The position numbers were made by a program, and so were the translations under genes. Below, one piece after another: positions 1-11,399 of a DNA stretch of 64,000 bases. How positions within the stretch are numbered: position 1 is the stretch's first letter; the number at the start of each line of letters is the position of its first letter. Source of the DNA: Mytilisepta virgata (Eukaryota; Mollusca; Bivalvia; Mytilida; Mytilidae). The notes under the pieces were generated by a model that saw only the letters and a program-made list of their open reading frames with translations, made no database searches and was not told the origin of the DNA. The stretch lies in the NCBI GenBank assembly GCA_028015205.1, contig CM051519.1:92463539-92527538 (forward strand), given 5' to 3'.

Positions 1-178
1 ACTTCAGCTTAGGAGTAACGTACCCCTGTCTGAGCAACTTTTCTGTCAGGAGCCGGGCTCTGTCCAGGAAGTCAATGTATATGTCACAAACTCTGGAATA
101 ACGTATGAGTTGTGAAATATATACTCCATACACCGGCGCTTCTGGAATATCGCCGCCCAAAAATGGAAAGTTGACAAT
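1..178 (-). pseudogene. Reverse-transcriptase retroelement fragment (C-terminal part), cut by window edge
   Basis: Read on the minus strand, this fragment matches the C-terminal RT segment at 26090-26476: the stretch containing VYISQLI, the SRACDIYMDF-like region and the RARLLTEKLL region. It is truncated near 178, where the outer end of the large inverted repeat begins. The frame is degenerate and no complete ORF remains. It belongs to the same family as the fragments at 17771, 25900, 35830, 48966 and 58202. Confidence 0.6.
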
Positions 179-179
179 T

Positions 180-2570
180 ATAAAGACTTATTCAGAAGTC
201 TTCAGTTTGAACCTTTATATCCCATGGTCTTTCAGCATGAAGAGTAAAGGTAGTATGGTTACATACACGGAGTGAAGATCGATTGCAAATTACGCCAAGT
301 TCCAATATTGTGAATAATGCACATTGAATGGTAACTTAAATTTCAGCATTATTTGTAGCTAAAAAAATTGAAACTTTTAGGAAATATTGGAAATAGTCAA
401 TCTTAATAGAGATCTTCGATTATTAATTGTGCATCCTGTTGATACTACATGTATGACTCAAACTCACCGACTTCGCCAGATTTCAATTTTCCAGTATGTT
501 AAAACAAATTTCTAAAAGCACATTATGTTTGGGACAAGCGTGTCCCCAATGAAAATTGAAACACGAGTTGGGCATGCAGTTAGATTTGCAATGTTCCAAA
601 ATGCAAATGTAACTAGGGTGAACTTCACTGTTAACATGCTAAACAAAAAGGAGCACTCTGAAACTTACCGCCGCGTATCATGACATGTTTCATTCACGCG
701 TTCATGAGTTCGAGAAAAAAAAAGTTTGATCTGCATTAAAGAAATCACATTTGCATTAGTTTACTTTAGTCTATTTTCACCAATCTCAGAACTGTTTAAA
801 TTTTTAAATGAATCAAAATTCCTTTGACGTACGTTTGCAGGGCATTTAAAAGTTCGTTGGTTTCATAGACTTGGTATTAATATTTTGGAATTTGAGAATA
901 ACAAGAGAGTTAAAAAGCGTAAAATATTGAATTTCTCAAATTCAAACGTTCTAGTGTAACCTTATTTTAGTATAGCATTTACGGGATTTTTATATATATT
1001 TAATAATTGATTGATTGGTTGTTTTTTAACGTCCAGTGGCAAATGTTTCTTACTTCTTAAATACGAGAACCAGTTCAATTTATCAAACAAATCAACTAGG
1101 GATGGGATGAGACACAAAGGGGAACCAATTTTGACTGCCACTGTAAAAGAGGGATGGTTTGGCAGGGTCGGATAAATTAGCCTTCTGTAGCGGCCATCAG
1201 CCTACTCTTTCTCGAAAACTACAGGAGTCTTTAGCGTGCAGGGAGTGTGGTATTCTCCAAATACTTTACCCACTATGGTCAGGCTTTCTGTATTATGACC
1301 TGACAAGCCCCAACGAAAGGGTCTCCCCTATCCACCACCTGGGGACGCGCTAGGCAGCTCTATGAGTTTACCCCGTGATCCATCACATGTGCCTAGTATA
1401 TACATTTAAAATAATCTGTATAACCGTTATATTATAAATAGACGTTTGTCTTATACAGAAAGTAAATTTGTGTCACTGTGTTTCAATTTCCTCCTGTTGT
1501 CATGGTTATGGAGTTTTTGTTTATGGGACTATATATCAACATACCCTTCGACCTGAAACTGTATCGCACAATTAGCTTAAAGAGAGACATTAGAGTCAAG
1601 ATGATGGAAGGGGAACTAATTATTGTCTTGCGTATATCTTGAGTAACTAAAAACAATGTTTCGCCCTTTTTAAGCATTATCTCGTGAAAAAATCTATAAC
1701 GCAATAAATGGACAAGGTGTGGTGATGACCTTTTCTAAACGATTTTTAAAAAATGAATTGTCAAGCAAACTAATTATTTGTGTAAATTTGTGGCTTGTAA
1801 GCCTGTCAAGCCATTTAATTATTCTTTGTGAATTTGTTGTGTGTAAGCCCATCAAGCCAATTGTTTATTTTTGTTGATTTGATTTGTGGTTCGTAAGTTG
1901 CATTCGTACATTAACAAAATGACACCTAAAGTAATTAATAACAATCATGAATATGCAGCGATAGGGTTGAGAAAAATAACGTATTGATACGCCAAAATCA
2001 ATTTTTTAAAAACCTCTCTATTCTTTTATTTTAATATATTTTTTTAAATAGAACTGTCTTTCCCTACACCTTTCCCTGACCCGAATATCAATGCATTAAA
2101 TACATTGACCCAATGTTGACCCGAATAATATATATCAGTCTGAATAAAACAACAAAAAATTATTAAAAGATTTCGAACAATTTCGAACAATTCGAACAAA
2201 AATATCAGATTTTATTCACAATTATATTTTGAAATATCCGTTCGCTACATTGAAACGAATGAAAAGGTTCATGTTGTATATCTCGGCTGATACGATATAG
2301 ATAATATGCAGAAATCCTTATTGTAATAGCAATTAATTTGATAAAGAATAAAAAACAAAAGCATTTTTATCTTTTTTCTGTTGATGAAAATAAGATAATT
2401 ACAAAAATGTAGTTTTTCATTGAAAAATATTTTATTATACCACTTTTGATAAAAAATTATATAATATATACTTATTTATATTTTGTTTGTAATATATCAT
2501 AATATTGTACTATTCAGAAAAGTAATAAAACTTTCTAATGGTAAAATTAGCTGTCTTCTCTGTATATAAA
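180..2570 (+). repeat. Left arm of a large inverted repeat (partner 11400-13360)
   Basis: This arm is a diverged reverse complement of 11400-13360. Matching landmarks are the CAGTTTGAAC / CCATGGTCTTTC block near 205-235 (partner near 13300-13340), the sequence around 1680-1720 with AATAAATGGACAAG (partner near 12215), the block at 2085-2135 with GCATTAAATACATTGACCC (partner near 11820-11860), and GAAAAGTAATAAAACTTTC at 2517-2535 (partner 11428-11446). It contains no gene. It carries a 400-bp insertion at 1004-1403 that the right arm lacks. Confidence 0.75.
1004..1403 (+). mobile_element. 400-bp interspersed element with 6-bp target duplication
   Basis: The element begins TAATTGATTGATTGG and continues with TTTTTTAACGTCCAGTGGCAA, a phrase I associate with a common molluscan interspersed repeat. 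It is flanked by ATTTAA at 998-1003 and 1404-1409. The homologous right arm of the inverted repeat (near 12555-12580) reads straight through with a single copy of that hexamer, so it serves as the empty site. The short ORF inside it is not credible as a gene. Confidence 0.65.
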
Positions 2571-2577
2571 ATATAAT

Positions 2578-3655
2578 TCTTTGATACCTATTTCGATGCA
2601 CAAGATGTGCCTGTATCGTCGATTTACGACTCATCAGTTGTGCTCAAGGCCTAAAATGTTGAAAATCAAAACAACTATCCAAAACGTTAAAGAACAAATT
2701 CAAAAATACCAATATCGCCAAAAGGGATAAAGCCAAACCATCTAAGGACAGAGCTATGCATGGGGGCATACTCCTTAGTTTTCACAAAATTTATCAATTT
2801 TGAGCTATTATCGAAATACTAGCAATCTGAATATCAGTGCCATCCAAACCCAAATTTAGCCATCCGTTCATACGATTCTGTATCGTAAAAGTTTCAGGTC
2901 TGTGAACAAAAGAATGAACAAATATTAAAACGCGGCGGACTATGGTTCAAAAACAAGAAGATACCAAAATTATTTTAGACAAATATTGAAATATTAAAAA
3001 TATATGGTTCGCCTTTTTCTTTATTGCTGTGGATCTAAAATACCTTCCTTCATTTAAACGTCCAGGAAATCGCCACCGCCCTAAATTCGAAGAATCTTCA
3101 CCAAAATGTATATATTCTGAACTTTCCACTATGGATGCTTGTGCTGGAATGACCGCGTTCTTTGTTAGATTGTAGCCAATCAAATTGAAGCAGGGCAGTG
3201 ATCACGCATTGGTCATACAACCTTGACCTCGTGTCACAACATCATGAACCCAATTACTGATAACAGAGACCAATACGTAACCTAATAATCCGAACATTTT
3301 GCTTCCAAAAATTATTTATTTTCAATAAATTTATTCTTTGATACCTATTTCAATGCACAAGATGTGCATGTTTCGTCGATTTACGACTCATCAGTTGTGC
3401 TCAAGGCCTAAAATGTTGAAAACTAAACCAACTATTCAAAATGTTGAAGAGCAAATTCAAAAATACCAATATGACCAAAAGGGATAAAGCCAAAACCATC
3501 TAAGGACAGAGCTATGCATGGGGGGATACTCCTTAGTTTTCACAAAATTTATCAATTTTGAGCTAGTATCGAAATACTAGCAACTGAGCTGGGAATACCC
3601 TCGGGAACTTGGAGTCCACCAGCAGTGGCGTATACTCAGTTGTATAAATAAATTC
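2578..3655 (-). repeat. Two copies of a ~300-bp repeat unit (minus orientation)
   Basis: Two copies, about 2578-2830 and 3328-3655, share ATGCACAAGATGTGC, GATTTACGACTCATCAGTTGTGCTC and the CTAAGGACAGAGCTATGCATGG block. The second copy extends through the TTGCTAGT / CAGCTCAG-type end. Between them lie about 500 bp with no recognisable gene. The same unit occurs in the opposite orientation at 10479-11395, so these units form the inner ends of the inverted repeat. Satellite-like units of this size are known inside non-autonomous Helitron-like elements of bivalves; that assignment is inference. Confidence 0.65.
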
Positions 3656-5690
3656 TTCTGTAGATTTGGATAAATTGTAGACTAATGGCTACTACGTAAG
3701 GTTAAATTATCCGGCCCCTACACAACGTCAACCCTTTTCCAGTACCAGTCAAAATCGGTTCCCTTTTGTGTGCAATCCCCACTTATGAATTGTTTTGGAT
3801 GAATTGTTGAACTGTTTCTTGTCCCAAATATACACGAGATATTTGCCAATGGACGTTAAGCAAACAAAAATCAATCAAACAATCCAGTTAATATAGTCAA
3901 CTGATGTAAAGCGGTGCCAAATCTGATGAAAAAGAAGACAAATATACCTAAGGAGCAAATCCATTAGAAAGACGAACGAACAACCACAAGCACAAGCACA
4001 ACAAATAAACACTGAAAACTAAAAAACAATGAACAACACGAACTCAGGATTGAATTCAGATGCCCGGGAAGGGTAAGTAGTGCCTGCTCCGAATACGGCA
4101 CTCGTCGTGAAGTATAACAAAGTCAGTCCGGTGGAAGTCACAAATCGGTAGAGGTACATTAAATGTTATGACAGTGGGAACAGGTACAGCATCATTTTCT
4201 TTGATAAAACCCCGGTTAAGCATGTTTTGTGACACCAGTAATCCTCTTTATCGAAAGTCATGGTAATGTACGCATGCCCTTGAATATCGGATAATCTAAG
4301 AAACGTAGAGGCTATATGTAGTCGATGCTGGTATATTGCTACTCAAGAATTGAGAAGTTGTGAAATGGCATCAATTAATACTTTTGAGTATTTATCGTAT
4401 TTTGGAAACTCTTATCTTTTGTCTGATTGGGTTTACTCCTTCTGGTAAATATGACATTTTTTTAAAATTGTTCTTCAACGTTTTAGATTAATTATTGTTT
4501 TCGTTTTCAACGTTTTAGGCCTCAAGCACACCTGAAGAGTCGTAAATTGTGCATGAAAATGGTTTCCGAAAGGATGTTGTTCACCACTTAATCAATACCG
4601 CTGCTGGTGCATTCCAAGTCACCGAAAATAATAGCATTTCACAAGCATACCGGTTTTGGCTTGATAGCTATGTTACAGGGATAATGGTTTCGCTTCATAC
4701 ATGTAGCTATGTCACCAGGAGAATGGTTTTCGGCTTGATTGCAAATTAAGTCTGAAATCGGAGGTTTTCGTGAAAGGACAGTCAATTAAGCCAATATGTA
4801 CAGTGTAGTAGCATCATGAAAATATAACATTAATGAAAGGAATTCAGAAACATAAATTTGTTCTCTAATTTACGGAATATTCACTATCTATCCTGAAAAT
4901 TGGTCAAGAAGGATTATGAATCCAAATATGAATTGGATTCAGAAGTACACAAACGAAAGGGAAGATTACACTTCTTAAATTACTCTTATTTCACTTTTTC
5001 GATATTGCATAAGAAAGTTTATCCCGTGCGTTATACATATTTTGGTACGATACAATTTTAGTGAAATGATTAATTAAAGATGATAAACAATGTTTTGAAG
5101 TTCTGACGTACTTTTATTTACTGTCAAAATTGTAAGTGACATATCCCATGCAACAGACAAACAAAACCTTATTCAGCAAGTTATTTATTTAACGAGTCAT
5201 GTAATAAAAAAATGTCAATACATAATAAAAAATTAAATACAAAATATATCACATTGCTTTGTTGTCTACAAATAATATTACAATAACTCCTGTTACCAAA
5301 AAACATTCACACAAATCAGTATCACAAATCTACTTATAAACAAATATAATTATATTAAGTGCAACAAGAACAAATTCACTGAAATTAGTTGCATTGTACA
5401 TAATAAACATTATAAAAATATATAGAAAAAGATATTATTACTGAAAAATACAATGTTAAAATTCATACATATGAAAGGTGTTCCAAAAAACAAATTCGAA
5501 ACAGACAGAATTCTTAAAAAATGTAGTATCAAACTAAAAATTACTGTAAAAATACAAGTGAAAGAAAAGCTGAATTACAGAAAAAAATAATGTAATATAC
5601 ATGAACTTGTCAATTAGTAGACCTGTGTATTTACATGAAGATTTTGTAGGTCTACAGTTGTTTATACGTCTTAGTTTTTCAATCAAATTT
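3656..5690. other. Gene-free stretch downstream of gene A
   Basis: I see no supported coding sequence here. A degraded fragment of the ~300-bp repeat unit lies near 4435-4560 (CAACGTTTTAGGCCTCAAGCAC and a GTCGTAAAT remnant). The remainder is AT-rich unique-looking DNA with short spurious ORFs. Confidence 0.5.
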
Positions 5691-5694
5691 AAAG

Positions 5695-5700
5695 TTTATT
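5695..5700 (-). terminator. Candidate polyadenylation signal of gene A
   Basis: TTTATT on the plus strand reads AATAAA on the minus strand, about 110 bp past the gene A stop codon. It is the nearest canonical signal. Confidence 0.4.
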
Positions 5701-5809
5701 CTTTCTTTTTTCGTAATTGTATTGTATTAAGAACAATAGATGAACGAAATGTTTCCTTGTATACCTTTAATTAAAAACATTGGACTTTCGAGTTACAAAC
5801 ATTTAAGAC

Positions 5810-7493
5810 TTAATAATCATTCTTAAGAGCCCTCCCACTACGACATACTCTGCTGCAGCCATCAGAAAGAGACACGCAGTATTTTTTGACTCCACAGTCT
5901 TCGTTGCTATTACAGAGTCTTGTACATCCACCTCCGATAACAACTGATGTTCTACCAATAATACCAGCCGTTCTTCCAGAAATGGCATCCCGTGCATCAA
6001 CTCCTCTAATTACACCACTACCAGATCTACCAGTAATAACATCTACTATACCTCCTCGTCTGCCTCCCACCATTCCCCCTACAGATTTCAAAATTGCCTT
6101 GTCGGATATTCCTTCAGTTCCTCCGAGTAAATGTCCAGTTCCAATTGTACCAGATCGTCCTCCAACACTAACAGTCTCAACAATCCTACGAGTTCCTCCG
6201 ATTAAACCGGCACCGCCATCGATCAGGCCATCAACATCACCAACACCTGCTACACCCGAGACATGTGTGACTCTTTTACCAAATTTTCCTCCAACTCCAG
6301 ATAGTCCTCCAACATCAACTGTCTCTACAACCCGTCGAGATCCTCCTCCAATAATACTGTCGGTACCACCTACTATACCAGCATGCAATATATCTTTGCC
6401 TCCACCTCCTGCGTTTAATACTCTTCTTGATGAAACTACATGTGTTGTGTCTATTCCGGATCCTCCAATACCATCTATGGTAGAAATTCTTCGGGATGAC
6501 GATCCAATGGAACCAACAACTCCGAATACTGGTACTACGCAGTATCTTGCACATCGTCCGATGCTAGAACTGCAACATTTTTTGCTACCTGGGCAATCGT
6601 AGTCACTTGAACAGTCCGAGCAAATACCCACTTCTCCTGCATTGATTGGGCATTTCCCTTTCTTAGATTTTGTTGTATACGCTACAAAAGACAAAATAAG
6701 TAGTATATTAAGTCATAGTTACTTTACCACTTGACCTAGTTTTTTTCTCCTTTTTTGTATGATGAAAAATTATTTTAGGGCTAAACATGACAGCAAAATA
6801 TACTTCCCCACTACTATACATTAAGAAAATACAAGATTAGGAACAAAGGTCGCCATTTTAGACCGCTCAGGTAAATCTGCCTTTTCATAATTCTTGGATA
6901 ACTTTTCTGAATGAAAAATTTTGTTGATACAAATTTTAGGACCCGTGATAATTAATTTAACACATATCTTTAATGGAACAACTGGCCTTTTTTAGTCTGG
7001 TGTGTTCTTTAAATTTTGGTTAGTTCATATGTTTCGGAGTTTGTTCTGCCGTCTATTTCGCTGAGCTAGTATGCATTGTTGTTTAGAGTCAGCTTGGGCC
7101 CGCCTCTGGGTGGGGAAATTTCTCGCTGCGTTGAAGACCCGTTGATAGGCTTAAGCCGTTTCCTGCTCTTTGGTCGGGTCAATCTTAACTGTAAAACAGT
7201 ATTTGTATACACAAGCGAATGTTTATGCCCTTTACCTTTCAACAAATTTATCTAAACATTTGTTTGATAATTTCTCAAAGAGGAAGTTTTCTTTAACGTT
7301 AACATATATTCAGCTAAATATTGATTAGCTTACCTGCGAAAGAGACTGTTACCAGAGAAAGAAATAATAGGTAGAATTTAACCTTACCTGCGAAAGAGAC
7401 TGTTGCCAGAGAAAGAAATAATAGGTAGAATTTAACCTTACCTGCGAAAGAGACTGTTACCAGAGAAAGAAATAATAGGTAGAATTTAACCAT
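5810..7493 (-). CDS. Gene A: secreted WAP-domain, glycine-rich cysteine protein (lacks the middle Cys module)
   Basis: The coding exons are 7442-7493 (or longer, see the triplication entry) and 5810-6681. They join in phase 1 (GCAG|gtaag ... ttgtag|CG) and predict 307 residues. Signal peptide MVKFYLLFLSLVTVSFA is followed by AYTTKSKKGKCP. A WAP four-disulfide-core domain occupies residues 25-68, with cysteines at 28, 38, 41, 47, 53, 54, 61 and 65 and the typical DYDCPGSKKCC core. A Gly/Ser/Ile/Arg-rich linker follows, then one six-cysteine module (270-297, spacing 3-5-5-6-3) and the tail RSGRALKNDY. Unlike the other five copies it has no middle CxYEC-type module. It is the most diverged paralogue, together with B, and sits alone in the loop of the large inverted repeat. 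Function is unknown; a secreted matrix, inhibitor or defence protein would fit. The ATG choice rests on the in-frame signal peptide and an upstream acceptor (TTTCAG). Confidence 0.82.
7330..7493 (-). repeat. Triplicated 54-bp signal-peptide exon with three in-frame splice donors
   Basis: Three nearly identical 54-bp copies are arranged head to tail. Read on the minus strand, each encodes the 18-residue unit KVKFYLLFLSLVTVSFAG (A for V in the middle copy) and ends GCAG|GTAAG. Splice donors follow exon ends at 7442, 7388 and 7334. All three keep phase 1 with the mature exon at 6681, because 54 is a multiple of three. Only the copy next to 7493 has an ATG. The other five paralogues have a single copy. 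Confidence 0.85.
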
Positions 7494-7729
7494 TGTCAAA
7501 TAAAGCCTTCTTTCTGCAATGATATTATTCTGAAACATAAAGAGTTGAAATATTGTGACTCTTAGTATATAAATTTTAAAAAAAAACATCAGTATTTTTT
7601 CTTTTTAAAAGAGACTAGCTTAGGATTGTGGATTCGTCCGTGACCCTCATATTTCCGGTTTTCGTGGTAGCATTGACACTGCGAATTCACGTTTCCGCAG
7701 GCATGCGAAATTGTTATTACTAAATAAAC

Positions 7730-7985
7730 TTACGAAAACACTGAATTTGATAACATTACGTATGAAGTAAAGTCAAGAAATATGAAAGGGATATTCGAAG
7801 GAGGGGAAAATCGAAATAACTGACAAACTCCGGAGAACAACGAAGACAAGACCAAAAGAATACAACCACTACAATTAAAAAATAAAAACATATGAACAAC
7901 ATGGACCCCACCATTAAACGGGGTAGACTCAGGTGCTCCGGAAGAGTAAGCAGTCTCTGTTTTATGCAAGTAAATTTGGTAGATG
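7730..7985 (-). mobile_element. 5'-truncated tail of the RT retroelement, inside gene A intron 1
   Basis: The minus-strand sequence matches the 3' tail shared with 18198-18374, 36176-36330, 48966-49190 and 58202-58410. It contains GTAAAGTCAAGAAATA, the GACAAACTCCGGAGAACAACGAAGACAAGACC block and the AGGTGCTCCGGAAGAGTAAGCAGTCTCTG block. The insertion begins at the element's 3' end and is truncated at its 5' end near 7980. It lies between the non-coding first exon and the signal-peptide exon of gene A. Confidence 0.7.
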
Positions 7986-8396
7986 GAGCTGCATTCATCT
8001 TATAGAATCAAAGGCTACGTTCAGAAAACACGTTTACGTTTTCAAAAATTTTATTTTAGATATCCGGATCATAAATGACCACGTGTTAAGATATAATATC
8101 AGTCTAAACTACTTTTATACTTGGAGTGAAGGTAAACCAACATCCATTATACCTAATAGAATTTTGTTTAGCATAAAAAGTCTCAACATGCAAATTTTTC
8201 TTCCATTATTTTACAATAAGGTTCAACTTTTTTTCAGAAAATTATTATCTAGCAATATGAAAAGGTCACATTTCTGTAAATCCTCGAAATTTTATACTTT
8301 ACCCAAGGAGAGTGCAATTACAATACGAAGTTATCTTCTTTTGAAACCCTATTTTATTTTTTTTTTATTACTTTTAAGAGAAAAGTTATGTCTTAC

Positions 8397-8463
8397 CTTT
8401 GTTACTGGTCTATTTTTCTATTGTGTTCATAGTATTTCGGTTTACTGAAATTTCTCTTTTATA
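8397..8463 (-). promoter_or_regulatory. Gene A TATA box and non-coding first exon
   Basis: TATAAAAGAG lies at 8454-8463 (minus strand). A predicted start about 30 bp downstream gives a short first exon ending ACAAAG|GTAAGA, with its last base at 8397. The layout matches genes B to F. Further upstream, the conserved proximal block (TTTAAACCAGGAAA, CAACTTGATGAATTAC, TAAAGGTCA on the plus strand) continues to about 8570. The RUNX-like ACCACA box of the other genes is ACGACA here. Confidence 0.7.
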
Positions 8464-8805
8464 GTAAATTCTCATCATTTGTTTTGGCTACTGCCCTTTA
8501 AACCAGGAAACTGTTCATGTACGACAACTTGATGAATTACATAATAATTACAAAAATATTAAAGGTCATAACCAAGATATTTGCTGATAAGTTCAAACGT
8601 TGAAAATGCTTACTTTTATAGAAAAGGTCTATCGTCAAAAGTACATGCTCAACGAAGCAATACCTGTTTCCTGAATTGACGTGTGCAAGACAACATTTTG
8701 TAAGTGTATTGCACAATTCGTGTAAAAAAACGTCAAATACCTGTATAATTATGTATTTATATAGAACATCGTACCAGGAGGAGACATTGGAAGATGTTCT
8801 TGTTG

Positions 8806-8950
8806 CGTTTGCCTGTATTTCCTCGTCAATTTCTGAGAACTGAATGACCGAATGTAATATTTTTACGATAAACAGCTCGTTTGCCTGTATTTCCTCGTCA
8901 ATATCTAAAAACTAAATGACCGAATGTAAAATTTTTATGATAAACAGCTA
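8806..8950 (+). repeat. Direct tandem duplication, 72-bp period
   Basis: CGTTTGCCTGTATTTCCTCG starts at 8806 and again at 8878. Both copies run through ATGACCGAATGTAA to GATAAACAGCT, with a few substitutions between them. It lies upstream of the gene A promoter and shows no coding potential. Confidence 0.75.
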
Positions 8951-10478
8951 CATTGAAGTGAAATAGAAGAATAAGATTGTAAAGAATGAAAAACAGTGTC
9001 TTGGCTGATTTCATCTAAAGATGTATTTTCAAGTACGAAACATATTGTGTTTGTAACGAGTATTCAATAGTGAACTCCAAGTCAGCTTAAAGTTATAAAA
9101 ATTATAACTGTAACAATTAATACACAGTGTAATTCTATTGTTTCTATACACTCTTAAGAAATAATTGTATTACTGTCAGATTATTCATTAGGTTGCGATA
9201 ACAAAGAGTGTAAAAGGAAAAGGTATGGTATATAAACAGATTGTAACAGCAGTCACCAGTTCATTTCTTCATTTGATAACTTTAATTTTTTACAAATAAA
9301 TGGGTGTGTCTGGTTATGGATAGTACAACATGTATTTTGATACTGGTTTTATTTTGGAAAGTTAAAAAGTTTATCGTTTTAAAGTACGTGAATTTATTTT
9401 TATTTCTATAGCCTTGCATTGCATTTCCGCAATTTCAAATGACTTTTCCGCTCAAAAACTACTTTGCCGAGAAAAACAATTGCATAGCAGCGAATATTAC
9501 TTGTAGAATGTAACCAATATTTAGAGCGCAATAACTTGTGCTTAACAATACCGGTTTAAGGATTATTTCATTAGTTTAAACTTCGTAAATGAAATAAATG
9601 TCTTAAATAAATATTCTCATTTTTCATTTACCAGAGTCATTTTCCGACGATGTTTTGACGATTATGTTATGGGGATGTTTGGTTTCGTTGTCTATTTAAA
9701 TGTAGAAGAAACACAAATGCTATACAGTACATGTTGCGCATTTCTGTGTAAACTTATATGTAGTACAATCTGTCATAACTCTGAAAATCAAAAATCGTTA
9801 AAATATAGTGATCAGTAGAATAAACAGCAAACAAAAATCTATATATGGTTGCATTTTACTATTTGATTTGAAACCTTACTTTTAATAGAACTGCAATAAA
9901 TAATAATACAGATAACAGGAAAGGTCAACAATGACAAACCAATCAACTAAAAATTGGTGCCATCATAAACGATGTCCACCACCGCACTGCAATTAAAAGT
10001 TACAAATTAGCAATTTCACAATCTCAGTCTTAAAACTGGAACCCTGAATCAAATTTAATTCCAAAATTGAAACCTTATTGCACATCTATACATAGTGAAA
10101 AACAATATAATAAACATATAAAACCACTGAAACAAAAAATGAATGAGTATTTCCAGAGTTCCTAAAACCTTACTGCGCATATGCATACAGTGTATGACAA
10201 TACTGAATAGCAATATATTGCATGAAATGAAAAATAAAAGAAGGTTTTTATAATTTTGATTTTCCAAAATTTGGGCCTGTATTCAAAAAAAAAAAAAAAA
10301 AAATAACAATCTGAATTTGGATTTAAATTTGAAAAAGATGCACAGGGATACAACATGTGGGGAATGTATGGATGGCTGTCGTTTCGGACTGCCTCTGAAT
10401 CTATTTATTGCGATGTTAATTTCAAATGTTTTCTTTATTACCCTATATCATTCTACTAACTTTCTATCTACAGTTATA
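8951..10478. other. Gene-free AT-rich stretch upstream of gene A
   Basis: There is no supported gene. A degraded copy of the ~135-bp unit of the 15.2-19.2 kb array lies near 10060-10270 (AAACCTTATTGCACATCTATACATAG), followed by an A-run at 10287-10303. A plus-strand TATATAAA at 9229-9236 has a promoter-like look, but no exon can be recognised behind it. Confidence 0.45.
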
Positions 10479-11395
10479 TCAACGAAATGTGCACATCTTG
10501 TGTATCAAAAGATTAAAATAATTTATTTATACCACTGAGTCGATGCCACTGCTGATGGACTCCAAGTCCACAAGAGTATGCCCAGCTCAGTTGCTAGTAT
10601 TTAGAATTGATACTTAAAATTTACTGGTTCAAATTTGTAGCTAAACAATTACACATAAACTCGTTCACATCTAACAAATATAGTAGATATTATGTTTGCT
10701 AAATAAAAAAAGTAGTGATCAATATTTTGGGATGATAATGGGTTTATTAACTGTGCTCAGCTAGTATTTCGATACTAGCCCGAAATTGATACTTGAAATT
10801 TACTACTAAAAAAATTAAATTGCAAAAACTAAGGAGTTTCTCTCTCGTGCATAGCTCCGTCCTTAGATGGTTTTGGCTTATCCCTTTTGTCCATTTTGGA
10901 ATTTTTTAATTTTCTCTTCAACCTTTTTGATTGTTGGTTTTGTTTTCAACATTTTAGGCCTTCAACATAACTGATGAGTCGTAAATCGACGAAATGTGCA
11001 CATCTTGTGCATTAAAATTGGTATCAAAGAATTTATTTTTGACGCTGAGTCGATGTAGCTGATGGTGGACCCCAAGCCCCCGAGATGATCCCCAGCTCAG
11101 TTGCTAGTATTTCAATACTTCCTCGAAATTGGTGCTTAAAATTTATTGCTTCAAAATTGTAAAATAATTGAAAAAAGAGTATCTCCCTCGTGCATAGCTC
11201 TGTCCTTAGATAGTTTTGGCTTTATCCCTCTTGGTCATTTTGGTATTTTCGAATTTGCTCTTCAACTTTTTGAATTGTTGTTTTTGTTTTCAACATTTTA
11301 GGTCTTTAGCACATCTGATGAGTCGTAAATCCACGAAATGTGCACATCTTGTGCATCAAAATTGGTATCAAAGAATTAATTTATATACATATATA
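10479..11395 (+). repeat. Three copies of the ~300-bp repeat unit (plus orientation)
   Basis: Copies at about 10479-10620 (partial), 10755-11085 and 11095-11395 share ACGAAATGTGCACATCTTGTG, the TAGCTC-GTCCTTAGAT block and CCCAGCTCAGTTGCTAGTATT. They are reverse complements of the units at 2578-3655 and form the inner end of the right inverted-repeat arm. Confidence 0.7.
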
Positions 11396-11399
11396 CGAA

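Noticed and set aside
5886..6602. 238-codon ORF on the plus strand opposite gene A (similar shorter ones opposite B to F)
   Set aside because: It is the antisense of a glycine-rich coding exon, which automatically yields a proline/threonine-rich stop-poor frame. It has no start context, signal peptide or splice sites, and is fragmented in the other copies.
7933..8448. 171-codon plus-strand ORF near the gene A promoter
   Set aside because: It runs over the RT tail, intron, first exon and TATA box of gene A. The composition is AT-driven (Phe/Leu/Ile/Ser) and no paralogous unit keeps it.
9229..9300. Plus-strand promoter with TATATAAA
   Set aside because: No exon, donor or coding sequence can be recognised downstream and it is not repeated near the other genes.
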